A stretch of DNA of 36,785 nt from Candidatus Thioglobus autotrophicus (GCA_022448455.1 JAKUUR010000016.1:1-36785), one strand, 5' to 3'; numbered from the stretch's first letter, positions 15,099 to 24,586 are shown. A program made the numbers and translations. The notes: generated from the sequence alone by a model not told the origin.

Positions 15099-16004
15099 AT
15101 GAGATTTCCTTCTTATACAACACCTCGAGAGAAACTTTGGCACTATTCTTATAGGACATTTTGTGGCCTTGTATTGTTTTTCTTAGTTGCACCACTCATT
15201 GTTGTTATTCCACTATCATTTACTAATTCAGTTTTCCTACAATTTGTCCCTGAAATGAAAATCTTTAGCTTTGAGACTTGGTCTTTTAACTTTGATGGTT
15301 ATGGAACTCGCTGGTACAAAGAAATGCTTGGTATCTGTGATGACAATACAGGAACAACTGTGTGTACAGACAGATGGATGATTGGCATCAAAAATAGTGC
15401 CATCATCGCTGTTTTTGCAACTTTCTTTGCAAGTGTCTTAGGGACTCTCGCAGCGCTTGGTTTATCAAATAAACATATGCCATTTAATCGTTTAATAATG
15501 GCGCTCATGATTTCTCCAATGATTGTGCCTCTTATCATTACTGCAGCCGGAATGTTTTTCTTTTTTGCCAAAGTAAACCTTGTTGCAACGTTACCAGGAT
15601 TAATTATTGCACATACTATCTTAGGAATACCTTTTGTTGTTATAACTGTAACAGCATCTTTAGCAGGATTTGATAACAACTTGATGCGAGCAGCCGCAAA
15701 TCTAGGTGGTAAACCGATTAGGAATTTTTTCAAAATACAGGCTCCACTTATAGCTCCAGGTGTAATATCAGGAGCTCTTTTTGCATTTATCATCTCATTT
15801 GATGAGGTGGTGATTGTCCTCTTTTTAGGTGGACCTGAACAGTACACGCTTCCAAGACAGATGTGGTCTGGAATCCGTAATGAAATCAGCCCAACAATAC
15901 TTGCTGCTGCAACCATTCTGGTTATTTTCTCCATTTTATTGCTTACCACACTTGAAATGCTTCGCCGTCGGTCTGAGCGAATCCGTGGGGTCAGTCCAAA
16001 CTAG
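15099..16004 (+). CDS. potC: Polyamine-type ABC importer, permease 2 (PotC-like)
   Basis: The second membrane subunit, 301 residues with about six helices. The binding-protein-dependent permease signature is seen as MRAAANLGGKPIRNFFKIQAPLIAPG, followed by FIISFDEVVIVLFLGG, characteristic of PotC. Compared with E. coli PotC (264) it has a somewhat longer first external loop containing two cysteines (ICDDNTGTTVC). It starts 3 bases after permease 1, so the two are translationally linked. The gap to ridA is 135 bases with a new -10 box. Confidence 0.9.
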   Translation: MRFPSYTTPREKLWHYSYRTFCGLVLFFLVAPLIVVIPLSFTNSVFLQFVPEMKIFSFETWSFNFDGYGTRWYKEMLGICDDNTGTTVCTDRWMIGIKNSAIIAVFATFFASVLGTLAALGLSNKHMPFNRLIMALMISPMIVPLIITAAGMFFFFAKVNLVATLPGLIIAHTILGIPFVVITVTASLAGFDNNLMRAAANLGGKPIRNFFKIQAPLIAPGVISGALFAFIISFDEVVIVLFLGGPEQYTLPRQMWSGIRNEISPTILAAATILVIFSILLLTTLEMLRRRSERIRGVSPN

Positions 16005-16102
16005 ATTTTTCCTGTTCCTTTTTATAAAATTACTTCTAGATAATATATGGTCTCGTCCATCAATAACTATTAAAGAGTTCTATAAAAAACAATCATCCAG
16101 AA

Positions 16103-16108
16103 TATAAT
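16103..16108 (+). promoter_or_regulatory. -10 box for ridA-recG
   Basis: TATAAT at 16103-16108 lies 31 bases before the ridA ATG. The -35 region is weak. No ribosome site is seen in the short A+T-rich leader. Confidence 0.4.
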
Positions 16109-16139
16109 AAAATCTATTTTATAAATTCAATTTATTATT

Positions 16140-16547
16140 ATGAAAAAACGCATTATTTCGACTGAGAAAGCTCCTGCAGCTGTTGGCACATATTCACAAG
16201 CTGTTGCTGTAACAGGTGGCACTTCAATTTACCTTTCAGGGCAGATTCCTTTAGTCCCGGAAACCATGGAGGTCGTTGAAGGTGACATTGAAACACAAAT
16301 TCACCAAGTATTTAAAAACCTAACAGCTGTCTGCCAAGAAGCTGGAGGCGACTTAAGTAATATCGTTAAACTTAATATCTTTTTGACAGACCTTAATAAC
16401 TTTGCCATTCTCAATGAAATTATGTCAACCTACTTTGACCAACCCTATCCTGCTCGTGCAGCAATCGGGGTAAATGAACTTCCAAAAGGAGTTAGCGTTG
16501 AAATGGATGGTGTCATGGTAATCAATTCTGATCAATATAGTTACTAA
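16140..16547 (+). CDS. ridA: RidA family enamine/imine deaminase
   Basis: RidA hydrolyses reactive enamines such as 2-aminoacrylate, protecting PLP enzymes. The 135-residue protein has the YjgF signature: [20 protein letters not shown], the catalytic Arg106 in YPARAAIGV, and a late glutamate (Glu121) that holds the water. The cysteine that follows the arginine in E. coli RidA is an alanine here, which is common in the family. It lies after the importer operon and 4 bases before recG, so it is probably co-transcribed with recG, but it may also serve the amine-uptake cluster. Confidence 0.95.
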   Translation: MKKRIISTEKAPAAVGTYSQAVAVTGGTSIYLSGQIPLVPETMEVVEGDIETQIHQVFKNLTAVCQEAGGDLSNIVKLNIFLTDLNNFAILNEIMSTYFDQPYPARAAIGVNELPKGVSVEMDGVMVINSDQYSY

Positions 16548-16551
16548 TACT

Positions 16552-18618
16552 ATGCCATCGCTCTCTGATCCAGTTATTTCAATTAGCGGATTGGGTAAGA
16601 AAACTTCAGATAGATTAAATCAGATTGGGATTTATTCTCTAGAGCATTTTCTCTTTCATCTACCAAATAGATACCAAGACAAAACCTACATCGCCCCACT
16701 CTCTTCAGCCAAGGTGGGTGATGAAGCCTTGCTTGAGCTATCAATAGATAGAATAGAAGAGGCACCCACAAGACAACGACAATTACTATGCTACCTATCT
16801 GATGACAAGAATCACAAAATCTTGTTGCGTTTTTTTCATATTAATCAGTACCAAAAGCAAGCCTTTGTTCGTGGCGAACTTATTCAGTGCTTCGGTGAAA
16901 TAAAGATTGGCCGACAAGGGCTAGAGATGTACCACCCTGAATATCGCTTGATTTCACAAAAACAAACCCCTTTACTGGAAAAAACACTGACCCCAATTTA
17001 TCCCCTTTGTGCAGGTGTCACTCAGGCCAAAATGAAGCAGTGGGTAAATACAGCACTTGAAATACTTAAAAACACAGTGATCGATGACTACTTTGAAAAA
17101 ATAACAAAGAACACTATGCCAAGTTTCAAAGATTCTTTGTTTTTACTGCACCACCCTGAAAAAGGTGAAGATTTATCCAAAATTGAGAACTTTGAGCATA
17201 TTGCGCAACAAAGATTGATTATCGAAGAGCTCTCCGCACAACAGTTAAGTCTTTTGAAAATTAAAGTAGCCAGAAAAACAAACAGGTGTAATATTTTCTC
17301 AATCAATAATTCATTGGCAGAACAACTATTAGACTCACTAGAATTTCAATTGACTAAAGCCCAGTCTCGCTGCATTAAAGAAATAAATCAGGACATCTCC
17401 TCACCGCAACCTATGTTAAGACTGCTTCAAGGTGATGTTGGCTCTGGAAAGACCATTGTTGCAGTATTTGCTCTTCTGCAAGCTGTTTCAAACAATTTTC
17501 AAACAGCTGTCATGGCTCCGACTGAAATTTTGGCACGACAACACCTACAAAGTTTCAGTAATTATCTCAATCATTTAGGCATTAAAGTGGCCTTCCTTTC
17601 AGGCTCTCAAAATACTGAAGAAAGAACAAGTCAAGTACATTTAATCGAATCCGGAGAAGCGCAAGTTGTGATTGGCACACATGCATTATTCCAAGAAAAT
17701 GTGTCCTTTCATAATTTAGCCCTTGTCATTATCGATGAGCAACACAAGTTTGGTGTCCATCAACGCTTATCACTTGTTCAAAAAGCAAATAAAACACCTC
17801 ATCAATTAGTAATGACAGCGACACCTATCCCGCGCTCTTTGACGATGAGTGCGTACGCTGATTTGGATACTTCAGTTATCGATGAATTACCACCTGGTCG
17901 TCAGAAAATTAAAACCGTCGCGTTGAGTAATAATCGTAGAGATGAGTTGATCGAAAAAATTAAGAAAATTTCTAATGAGGGTCGGCAAATATACTGGGTT
18001 TGCACCTTGATTGAGGAGTCAGAAGCGCTACGTGCAGAGTCTGCTGAGAATACTTTTAACTATCTTTCAAGCAACCTTGAAGGCATTCGAGTTGTAATGA
18101 TTCATGGTCGATTAACTAAATCAGAAAAAGAAGACATTATGAAAGATTTTGCAGAAGGTAGAATTGACCTGCTGGTTGCGACTACGGTCATTGAGGTTGG
18201 CGTTAATGTGCCCAATGCAAGTCTGATGATTGTCGAAAATGCAGAAAGATTAGGATTAGCTCAGTTGCACCAATTAAGGGGTCGTGTTGGTAGAGGTGCG
18301 GATAAAAGTGCCTGTATTTTGATGTACCAATCACCTCTAAGTGAGTCTGCAAAGCAAAGACTCAACATTCTTCGTCAAAGTCATGATGGTTTTATGATTG
18401 CCGAAAAAGATCTGGAATTGAGAGGACCAGGTGAAATTTTAGGCACCCAGCAAGCTGGTATTGCTGATATGAAAATTGCCAACATTGTCAGAGATGCCTA
18501 CTTACTCAAACAGGCTGGCTATTATTCATCAAAACTGCTCGAAGCAAACGAGGCCAGCCAAAATGCGCTAATTAGTCGCTGGATTGATGAAGACAAAGTA
18601 GACTATTTCAATGCATAA
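16552..18618 (+). CDS. recG: ATP-dependent DNA helicase RecG
   Basis: RecG remodels stalled replication forks and Holliday junctions. The 688-residue length matches E. coli (693). Order: N-terminal wedge/OB domain (about 1-180), helicase domain 1 with Walker A GDVGSGKT, Walker B box DEQHKFGVHQRL and motif III MTATPIPRSL, then helicase domain 2 with TTVIEVGVNVPNA and LRGRVGRGADKSACIL, and the TRG-type C-terminal region. The DEQH box is followed by Lys where most RecG have Arg. It starts 4 bases after ridA without a strong ribosome site, which suggests coupling. Confidence 0.98.
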   Translation: MPSLSDPVISISGLGKKTSDRLNQIGIYSLEHFLFHLPNRYQDKTYIAPLSSAKVGDEALLELSIDRIEEAPTRQRQLLCYLSDDKNHKILLRFFHINQYQKQAFVRGELIQCFGEIKIGRQGLEMYHPEYRLISQKQTPLLEKTLTPIYPLCAGVTQAKMKQWVNTALEILKNTVIDDYFEKITKNTMPSFKDSLFLLHHPEKGEDLSKIENFEHIAQQRLIIEELSAQQLSLLKIKVARKTNRCNIFSINNSLAEQLLDSLEFQLTKAQSRCIKEINQDISSPQPMLRLLQGDVGSGKTIVAVFALLQAVSNNFQTAVMAPTEILARQHLQSFSNYLNHLGIKVAFLSGSQNTEERTSQVHLIESGEAQVVIGTHALFQENVSFHNLALVIIDEQHKFGVHQRLSLVQKANKTPHQLVMTATPIPRSLTMSAYADLDTSVIDELPPGRQKIKTVALSNNRRDELIEKIKKISNEGRQIYWVCTLIEESEALRAESAENTFNYLSSNLEGIRVVMIHGRLTKSEKEDIMKDFAEGRIDLLVATTVIEVGVNVPNASLMIVENAERLGLAQLHQLRGRVGRGADKSACILMYQSPLSESAKQRLNILRQSHDGFMIAEKDLELRGPGEILGTQQAGIADMKIANIVRDAYLLKQAGYYSSKLLEANEASQNALISRWIDEDKVDYFNA

Positions 18619-18647
18619 ATATTGTTAAATTAAAGTAATTTATCGAA

Positions 18648-18676
18648 TTTACTAGTCTGTCAGACTCTTGTACAAT
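18648..18676 (+). promoter_or_regulatory. Promoter for ubiC-cmoA
   Basis: TTTACT (18648-18653) and TACAAT (18671-18676) are separated by 17 bases. The predicted transcript start near 18683 is only a few bases before the ATG at 18686. This would make the ubiC message leaderless, or nearly so. Confidence 0.5.
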
Positions 18677-19162
18677 ATGCCAGCTATGTTTAATCCAAAC
18701 AAATTTCAGTGGCGACTATTCAGTGTTAATGAAGATATACCTGAGCATGTCCTTGCTTGGCTATTAGATAACCAGTCTTTAACAGCAAAGCTAAGAAATA
18801 AATATAGCGACTTTTGTGTCAATATTATCTCTCAAGAAGAAAATAAGCCTTATGAATGTGAGTTAAATTTGCTTGATAACAACAAAATTCAAACATTTAT
18901 TGTGAGAGAGGTTGAGCTCATTGGTTATGGACAGCCAGTCGTGTTTGCTCGTTCTGTTATTCCAAAAAATACAGACACCGACAACATACTGACAATCGGC
19001 TCAAAACCTTTAGGTGAAATTCTTTTCAATGATCCAACAATTGCTCGTGGCCAATTAGAAGTCGGTAGTTATAATAACACCTGGGCAAGACGTTCTACTT
19101 TTACTATTGCTGACACAAAATTATTGGTGAGTGAAATATTTTTGGAGGAGCTTTATGCGTGA
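18677..19162 (+). CDS. ubiC: Chorismate--pyruvate lyase
   Basis: UbiC converts chorismate to 4-hydroxybenzoate and pyruvate, the entry into ubiquinone. Family positions are visible: LAWLLDNQSLTAKL at the start, IVREVELIGYGQPVVFARSVIP (the substrate arginine in REV), LKPLGEILF-like KPLGEILFNDP, WARRSTF and the final acid in LLVSEIFLEELY. Length of about 160 residues fits E. coli (165). Starts at 18668 (TTG), 18677 and 18686 (ATG) are in frame; the promoter position favours 18686, and none has a ribosome site. The stop overlaps the start of cmoA by 8 bases. ubiA is not adjacent. Confidence 0.88.
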   Translation: MPAMFNPNKFQWRLFSVNEDIPEHVLAWLLDNQSLTAKLRNKYSDFCVNIISQEENKPYECELNLLDNNKIQTFIVREVELIGYGQPVVFARSVIPKNTDTDNILTIGSKPLGEILFNDPTIARGQLEVGSYNNTWARRSTFTIADTKLLVSEIFLEELYA

Positions 19163-19868
19163 CAAGCTGTTCAATAGTAACAGTGACATTTCAGATTTCC
19201 GTTTCGACGAAAGTGTTGTAGCGGTTTTCGATGACATGGTAAAGCGTTCAGTTCCGGGTTATGAAGCGATGATTCAAATGGTGGGCTTGGTAGCTCGAAC
19301 TTACGGCAAAGATCACACCAATTATTACGATCTGGGGTCTTCTACTGGAGCTACAACACTTGCTTTAGCTCTAAACAATAAACACAAAAATAACAAACTC
19401 ATTGCTGTTGACAATTCACCACAGATGGTTAAAAAATGCCAAAGAAACCTATCAGGAAAGGTTGATAATTTTGAAATTGTCTGTGCTGATATTAATGATA
19501 TTTCTATTGAGAATGCGTCAATTGTTGTTCTAAATCTAACCCTGCAATTTGTCGATGTTGAAAAACGCTCTAAATTGATAAAAAAGATCTATGATGGCTT
19601 GATTCCAGGTGGTGTTTTAATAATTAGCGAGAAAATACATTTTAATAACAAAGAAAACCAAAAACAACTTGCAAAACTGCACCTAGACTTCAAAAGAGCA
19701 AATGGCTATAGTGAATTAGAAATAGCCAGTAAACGTCAATCTCTTGAAAATATTCTAGTAACCGAAAGCAAACAAGCCCACCTTGAACGTCTAAAATTCT
19801 GCGGCTTTAAAGAGTCTAGTTGCTACTTTCAGTGCCTCAACTTTGCTTCTTTTTTATCTGTAAAATGA
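19155..19868 (+). CDS. cmoA: Carboxy-S-adenosyl-L-methionine synthase
   Basis: CmoA makes carboxy-SAM from SAM and prephenate; CmoB uses it to modify the wobble uridine of several tRNAs. The start MRDKLFNSNSDISDFRFDESVVAVFDDMV, the SAM loop YDLGSSTGATTLAL (usual form DLGCSLGA) and VLNLTLQFV are family features. The ATG at 19155 has GGAGG at 6 bases; longer in-frame starts upstream lie inside ubiC. The 237-residue length is near E. coli (247). cmoB is not in the window. Overlap with ubiC implies one transcript. Confidence 0.95.
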   Translation: MRDKLFNSNSDISDFRFDESVVAVFDDMVKRSVPGYEAMIQMVGLVARTYGKDHTNYYDLGSSTGATTLALALNNKHKNNKLIAVDNSPQMVKKCQRNLSGKVDNFEIVCADINDISIENASIVVLNLTLQFVDVEKRSKLIKKIYDGLIPGGVLIISEKIHFNNKENQKQLAKLHLDFKRANGYSELEIASKRQSLENILVTESKQAHLERLKFCGFKESSCYFQCLNFASFLSVK

Positions 19869-19906
19869 TTACAGTTTTAAATAAGGCTTAAAAACAAGGT
19901 TTTGTT

Positions 19907-20488
19907 ATGCTTCTAATGATCGATAATTACGATTCATTTACTTATAACTTGGTTCAGTATTTTGGTGAATTGGGGCAAAAGGTTAACGTCTATCGAAATG
20001 ATGAAATTACTGTCAATGAGATTGAAAACCTGAAGCCCAAGTATGTGGTTATATCTCCTGGACCTTGTACACCCAATGAGGCCGGCATATCACTTGAACT
20101 GATTGAGAAGTTAGCTGGCAAAATACCTATCTTAGGAGTATGTCTAGGTTTTCAAGCAATTGCTCAGGCTTTTGGTGGAAACATCATAGGCGCACAAAGA
20201 ATTATGCATGGCAAAGTTTCACCAATACATCATACGGGTAAAGGTGTTTTTACAGGCCTTAAAAATCCATTTAATGCAACTCGTTATCACTCTTTGGTGG
20301 CAGAGCAATCGACTTTGCCTGAATGCCTTGAAGTGACTGCTTGGACTAACAATGATTCCGGAAGTATTGAAGAAATTATGGGTGTGCGACATAAAACTTT
20401 AGCCATTGAAGGCGTGCAATTTCACCCAGAGTCAATTCTCACTGAGCACGGACATCAAATGTTAAATACTTTTTTACAGGACAATTAA
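19907..20488 (+). CDS. pabA: Anthranilate / aminodeoxychorismate synthase glutaminase subunit
   Basis: The class I glutamine amidotransferase subunit that supplies ammonia for anthranilate (TrpG) or aminodeoxychorismate (PabA). Visible: [18 protein letters not shown], oxyanion loop [11 protein letters not shown], nucleophile elbow [22 protein letters not shown] and the His-Glu pair in [13 protein letters not shown]. The 193-residue length fits. The family cannot be split by sequence alone, and no trpE, pabB or trpDC is next to it. The protein may serve both enzymes, as in many small genomes. Confidence 0.93.
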   Translation: MLLMIDNYDSFTYNLVQYFGELGQKVNVYRNDEITVNEIENLKPKYVVISPGPCTPNEAGISLELIEKLAGKIPILGVCLGFQAIAQAFGGNIIGAQRIMHGKVSPIHHTGKGVFTGLKNPFNATRYHSLVAEQSTLPECLEVTAWTNNDSGSIEEIMGVRHKTLAIEGVQFHPESILTEHGHQMLNTFLQDN

Positions 20489-20490
20489 CC

Positions 20491-20907
20491 ATGATTGAAT
20501 TTATTGAATTTTTACAAGGCGAGCTTTTACTTACAGGTACACTTTTGGCGCTCATTGTATTGCTTATGGTTAATATTTATGGTGAAAAATTTAAAAAGTA
20601 TGAAGCGGTTGATACTAACGGAGCGATATCATTAATGGATGACGACGACCTTATCATCTTAGATGTGCGCGAAGAAAAAGAGCGCTCTTCTGGCTTTATT
20701 AAATCTGATATCCATATTCCCATGGCGCAAGTTAAAACTAAACTTGATTCATTAGATAAATCGAAAAAAATACTTACCTATTGTAGAACTGGTTCTCGCT
20801 CTAATCGCATAGCTGAACTCCTCTGTAGGAATCAATTTCAAAATGTTTATTGTCTAAAAGGTGGCTTTGATGCCTGGCAAAAAGCTGGCCTTCCGATTAC
20901 AAAATAG
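20491..20907 (+). CDS. Membrane-anchored rhodanese-like protein (YibN type)
   Basis: A 138-residue protein with one N-terminal membrane helix (about 14-29) and a single rhodanese domain. The active-site loop YCRTGSRSNR holds the sulphur-carrying cysteine, and the fold markers LDVREEKE and LKGGFDAWQKAGLP are present. Such proteins transfer sulphane sulphur or protect against cyanide, but the partner is unknown here. It starts 2 bases after pabA/trpG and is followed by gpsA 5 bases later. In enterobacteria a yibN-like gene also lies near gpsA, which supports the call. Confidence 0.92.
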   Translation: MIEFIEFLQGELLLTGTLLALIVLLMVNIYGEKFKKYEAVDTNGAISLMDDDDLIILDVREEKERSSGFIKSDIHIPMAQVKTKLDSLDKSKKILTYCRTGSRSNRIAELLCRNQFQNVYCLKGGFDAWQKAGLPITK

Positions 20908-20912
20908 TGATC

Positions 20913-21890
20913 ATGCAAAAATCTCTTACTATCATTGGAGCTGGAGCTTGGGGAAGCGCTCTAGCAATTATTCTCAGTGACAAATTTGATGAAATATTTC
21001 TCATCGACAGAGATAAAGAAATTATTAAAAAGCTTGGAAAGCAACATCCAGTTCTAAGTAGGCCTTTTACAAAAAATATTACACTGAACCACGATATTAG
21101 TTCAGTTGCAAAATCTGAAGGTATTCTAATAGCAACACCTAGTTATGCATTTAGTGATATCTTAGAAAATATTAAACCGCATTTAAATGGCCATCATCAT
21201 ATTGCTTGGGCCACAAAGGGTTTTGATCCCCATAACGAATGCTTTTTTCACGAAACTTTTAACAAAATTTTACCAACTTACAAGGCCTGCATAATTTCAG
21301 GACCAACTTTTGCTACAGAAATTGTCGAAAAGAAACCAGCCGCAATTGTTGTCGCCTCTAAAGATAAAAAAACTCGAGATTTTTGGGCTAGCACAATACA
21401 AACCAATACATTAAGAGCTTATACAAATACTGACATCATTGGCGTTCAAGTTGGTGGCTCTGTAAAAAACATCCTAGCAATTGCAGCAGGTATTGCAAAT
21501 GGACTTGGTTTTGGTGCAAATACCCAGGCAGCCCTTATTACAAGGGGTTTAGCGGAAATGACCCGACTAGGAGTAGCCTTAGGTGCAGAAAAAATTACCT
21601 TCCAAGGCTTGTCTGGAATGGGTGACTTAGTGCTCACATGTTCTGATGACTTATCTAGGAACCGCCGTTTTGGCAAGGAGTTGGCTAATAATAATTCAAC
21701 TGATAAAGCGTTAAGTAATATCGGTGCCACTGTTGAAGGTTTGAATGTCTTAAGACTAGTTATTGAGATTGCAAAGAAACACCAAATTGAGATGCCTATC
21801 TGTGAACAGGTCTTAGCAGTGGTGGAAGGAAGCAAAACACCTACTGATGCGGTCAATGAACTCTTACTTAGAAAACCAAACCAAGAATAG
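20913..21890 (+). CDS. gpsA: NAD(P)H-dependent glycerol-3-phosphate dehydrogenase
   Basis: GpsA reduces dihydroxyacetone phosphate to sn-glycerol 3-phosphate for phospholipid synthesis. The Rossmann loop IIGAGAWGSALA at the N-terminus, the substrate region SGPTFATEI, catalytic lysine in GGSVKNILAIAAGI and the SGMGDLVLTCSDDLSRNRRFG motif are all present. The ATG at 20913 gives 325 residues; a GTG two codons earlier touches the preceding stop and is less likely. It is the last gene of a tight pabA-rhodanese-gpsA unit. Confidence 0.97.
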   Translation: MQKSLTIIGAGAWGSALAIILSDKFDEIFLIDRDKEIIKKLGKQHPVLSRPFTKNITLNHDISSVAKSEGILIATPSYAFSDILENIKPHLNGHHHIAWATKGFDPHNECFFHETFNKILPTYKACIISGPTFATEIVEKKPAAIVVASKDKKTRDFWASTIQTNTLRAYTNTDIIGVQVGGSVKNILAIAAGIANGLGFGANTQAALITRGLAEMTRLGVALGAEKITFQGLSGMGDLVLTCSDDLSRNRRFGKELANNNSTDKALSNIGATVEGLNVLRLVIEIAKKHQIEMPICEQVLAVVEGSKTPTDAVNELLLRKPNQE

Positions 21891-21930
21891 CCTTTCCTTA
21901 ATAATTACCCTTTAGGAACCCCTTCAAGAT

Positions 21931-23700
21931 ATGAGTCTAACCGATAGAAAAACTACTAATACAGTAAAAAATCAAAAACAAGATCTGCGCCTATTACTCC
22001 ATTTAGCACCCTTCATAAAGCCCTATAAAAAAGTTACCTCAATTGCTGGTATTGCACTTATCTTAAGCTCAATAGCATTCCTATTGTTAGGGCAGGGAAT
22101 CAAATTATTTATTGACGAAGGATTATATGCTCTCGATAGTAAAGCAATGCTCACTATCTTGCTTGTTTTACTCATTATGGTTGTAAGTACTTTTGTTCGT
22201 TTCTATTTTGTTTCATGGATTGGAGAAAGAGTTAGTAATGATGTTCGCCTTGCTGTCTTTAAACATTTGCTGACACTTCATCCACATTACTTTGAGCTCA
22301 ATCGAAGTGGTGAAATTAATGCACGCTTGACAACAGATACCACATTACTTCAGTCGATTTTTGGCTTTTCAATATCTATGGCTCTTAGTAGCGCTCTTTT
22401 ATTTTTGGGCGGACTAACGATGATGCTTATTACCAACTTAAAATTAGCTCTTATAGTTCTTATTAGTGTTCCTGTGATACTACTTCCAATGCTAATTTAT
22501 GGGCGTCGCTTAAGATCCCTCTCAAGGAAAAGTCAAGACAGGGTTGCTGACATTGGAACCTATGCTGGCGAAATAGTTCAAAACATTAAAGTGGTGCAAA
22601 GTTTTACGCGTGAAGCCGAAGAATCAAAAGCATTTAGTATCGAAGTTGAAAAGGCATTTATTGCAGCCAAAAAACGCATCATGCAAAGTTCTCTATTAAT
22701 AGTTGCAGCAATGATTCTAGTTTTTACAGGTCTGGGAGCTATGATATGGAATGGCGGCAGAGATGTTACATCTGGAATCATAAGTGCTGGTGAACTTGCT
22801 GCTTTTGTTTTTTATGCAATCATGGTTGCAAGATCTGTAGCTGTTATTTCTGAGATTTATGGACAACTTCAGCGTGCTGCTGGCGCCACTGAGCGCCTAA
22901 TTGAGTTATTAACTGAAAAATCTCAAATTATTGCTCCAATTGATCCAAAACAGTTAACTAAGGGGCCTTTATCTTTAAGTTTTAAAAATGTGAGTTTTAG
23001 TTATCCTTCGAGGCCTGAACAATTCGCTTTAGAAGATGTTAGCTTTAATATCAACGCAGGTGAAACTGTTGCCATTGTTGGACTTTCAGGTGCAGGAAAG
23101 ACAACTATATTTGAGTTATTGCAAAGGTTTTATGACCCCAACAAAGGAAGTATAGAAGTTGATGATATTAATCTTGTTGAACTTGACCCAAAAGATTTTC
23201 GTTCAAGTATAGGACATGTACCACAACAACCTACATTATTTTCAGCTGATGTCACTCATAATATTGGATATGGCGATCCTATGGCAAATGAGAATGAAAT
23301 CAAACAAGCCGCAAATAAAGCATATGCATTAGAATTTATAGATCGACTTCCTGATGGTTTTGAAAGCTATTTAGGTGAACAAGGTGTTCGCTTATCAGGA
23401 GGACAACGACAACGCATTGCCATTGCAAGAGCGATGCTTAAAGACCCATCTATTCTTTTATTAGATGAAGCTACTAGCGCCCTTGACGCTAGCAGTGAGC
23501 AAAAAGTTCAAGCCGCTTTAAAGGAATTAATGCAGGGAAGAACCACACTAATCATAGCACACCGACTTGCAACTATTATGCATGCAGATCGTATTTTACT
23601 AATCGATCAGGGGCGCTTAATTGCACAAGGCAGTCACCAAGATTTATTAGCAAGCTCAGAGCTATACAAAGGACTATGCGAATTACAGTTTAATCACTAA
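21931..23700 (+). CDS. ABC exporter, MsbA-like (transmembrane domain fused to ATPase)
   Basis: A type IV ABC half-transporter of 589 residues that should work as a homodimer in the inner membrane. The N-terminal half has six hydrophobic helices (to about 320). The ATPase half has Walker A GLSGAGKTT, signature LSGGQRQRIAIARAM, Walker B ILLLDEATSALD and switch histidine in IIAHRLATI. MsbA flips lipid A across the membrane, and length and layout agree, but many multidrug or lipid exporters look alike. No lpxK, the usual msbA partner, is beside it, so I leave the symbol empty. It starts 40 bases after gpsA. Confidence 0.88.
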   Translation: MSLTDRKTTNTVKNQKQDLRLLLHLAPFIKPYKKVTSIAGIALILSSIAFLLLGQGIKLFIDEGLYALDSKAMLTILLVLLIMVVSTFVRFYFVSWIGERVSNDVRLAVFKHLLTLHPHYFELNRSGEINARLTTDTTLLQSIFGFSISMALSSALLFLGGLTMMLITNLKLALIVLISVPVILLPMLIYGRRLRSLSRKSQDRVADIGTYAGEIVQNIKVVQSFTREAEESKAFSIEVEKAFIAAKKRIMQSSLLIVAAMILVFTGLGAMIWNGGRDVTSGIISAGELAAFVFYAIMVARSVAVISEIYGQLQRAAGATERLIELLTEKSQIIAPIDPKQLTKGPLSLSFKNVSFSYPSRPEQFALEDVSFNINAGETVAIVGLSGAGKTTIFELLQRFYDPNKGSIEVDDINLVELDPKDFRSSIGHVPQQPTLFSADVTHNIGYGDPMANENEIKQAANKAYALEFIDRLPDGFESYLGEQGVRLSGGQRQRIAIARAMLKDPSILLLDEATSALDASSEQKVQAALKELMQGRTTLIIAHRLATIMHADRILLIDQGRLIAQGSHQDLLASSELYKGLCELQFNH

Positions 23701-23841
23701 TATATTGATTTATAGCAGTAATTAATTGGTCTAAAATAATGATCAATAAAAGTGTTATTATTATTTTTAAAAATAGAAAGATAAAACTTTTTTTTTACAG
23801 GATAATAGGCAGAAATTTTTCATAGATAAATTGATTATTTG

Positions 23842-24567
23842 ATGGTCAATAAATATAGAAATCTCTCTCACAATTTAAACAAACTTTTCCTTTTAATTGT
23901 TCTGGCATCTGTCAGCACTCTAGTCTCTTCAGCCTCTTTATCACCTTTTAAGCCTAGCTTTAGCTCTATTGAAAATACTGACGTTCGAAAAGAGGTTTTT
24001 TTTAATTACTTACTGCCAGCGATTTATCAAAAAAATGCAGAGATAATTGCACTCAGAAAATCTATATTAAATAACGAATTAAACGCCTTTGAGCTAGACG
24101 AATTAGCAACAAAGTATCGTCTCAAAAAGCCTACAACAATAGAGGATCTATTAACTGTAATTGATATTTTACCGCCATCACTAGTTCTTGCTCAAGCTGC
24201 CAACGAGTCGAATTGGGGAAGGTCACGTTTTGCTGAGGACTTTAATAATTACTTTGGTATTTGGTGTTTCTCTAAAGGTTGCGGTACCGTTCCTAAACAA
24301 AGAGATGCAAATGCTAATCATGAGGTAGCAAATTTTAATTCCCTAAAAGCTTGCATTGATTACTATGTTCTCACTATCAATAGAAATTATGCCTACCAAA
24401 ACCTTCGCCTGATAAGAAAAGTGCATCGTGATGAATTAAAACCTATTACAGGAATTGCACTTGCTGAAGGTCTGACTAATTATGCCTATCCAGGTGATGA
24501 ATATATTAGCTCAATCCAGTCTGTTATACGATATAACCAATTAGAGCGATATGATCAGTTGAATTGA
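23842..24567 (+). CDS. Bax-like glucosaminidase-domain protein
   Basis: An exported peptidoglycan hydrolase of the GH73/Bax family. A membrane-anchoring or signal segment lies at about 14-32 (LFLLIVLASVSTLVSSASA-like). The catalytic domain shows LAQAANESNWGRSRFAEDFNNYFGIWCF with the general-acid glutamate in NESNWG, then the later FNSLKACIDYYVLTINRN and EGLTNYAYPGDEYISSIQSVI segments, as in E. coli Bax. The frame opens at a TTG directly before the ATG at 23842, which I take as the start. It ends in a shared terminator facing rpsI. Confidence 0.88.
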   Translation: MVNKYRNLSHNLNKLFLLIVLASVSTLVSSASLSPFKPSFSSIENTDVRKEVFFNYLLPAIYQKNAEIIALRKSILNNELNAFELDELATKYRLKKPTTIEDLLTVIDILPPSLVLAQAANESNWGRSRFAEDFNNYFGIWCFSKGCGTVPKQRDANANHEVANFNSLKACIDYYVLTINRNYAYQNLRLIRKVHRDELKPITGIALAEGLTNYAYPGDEYISSIQSVIRYNQLERYDQLN

Positions 24568-24586
24568 TACCCGAACTCTTACAAAT

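Noticed and set aside
15299-15949. Long minus-strand open frame of 216 codons
   Set aside because: It is the mirror of the PotC-like permease, has no family resemblance or ribosome site, and the plus-strand gene is well supported.
21446-21856. Minus-strand open frame of 136 codons in gpsA
   Set aside because: Shadow of gpsA, with no start signals and no recognisable domain.
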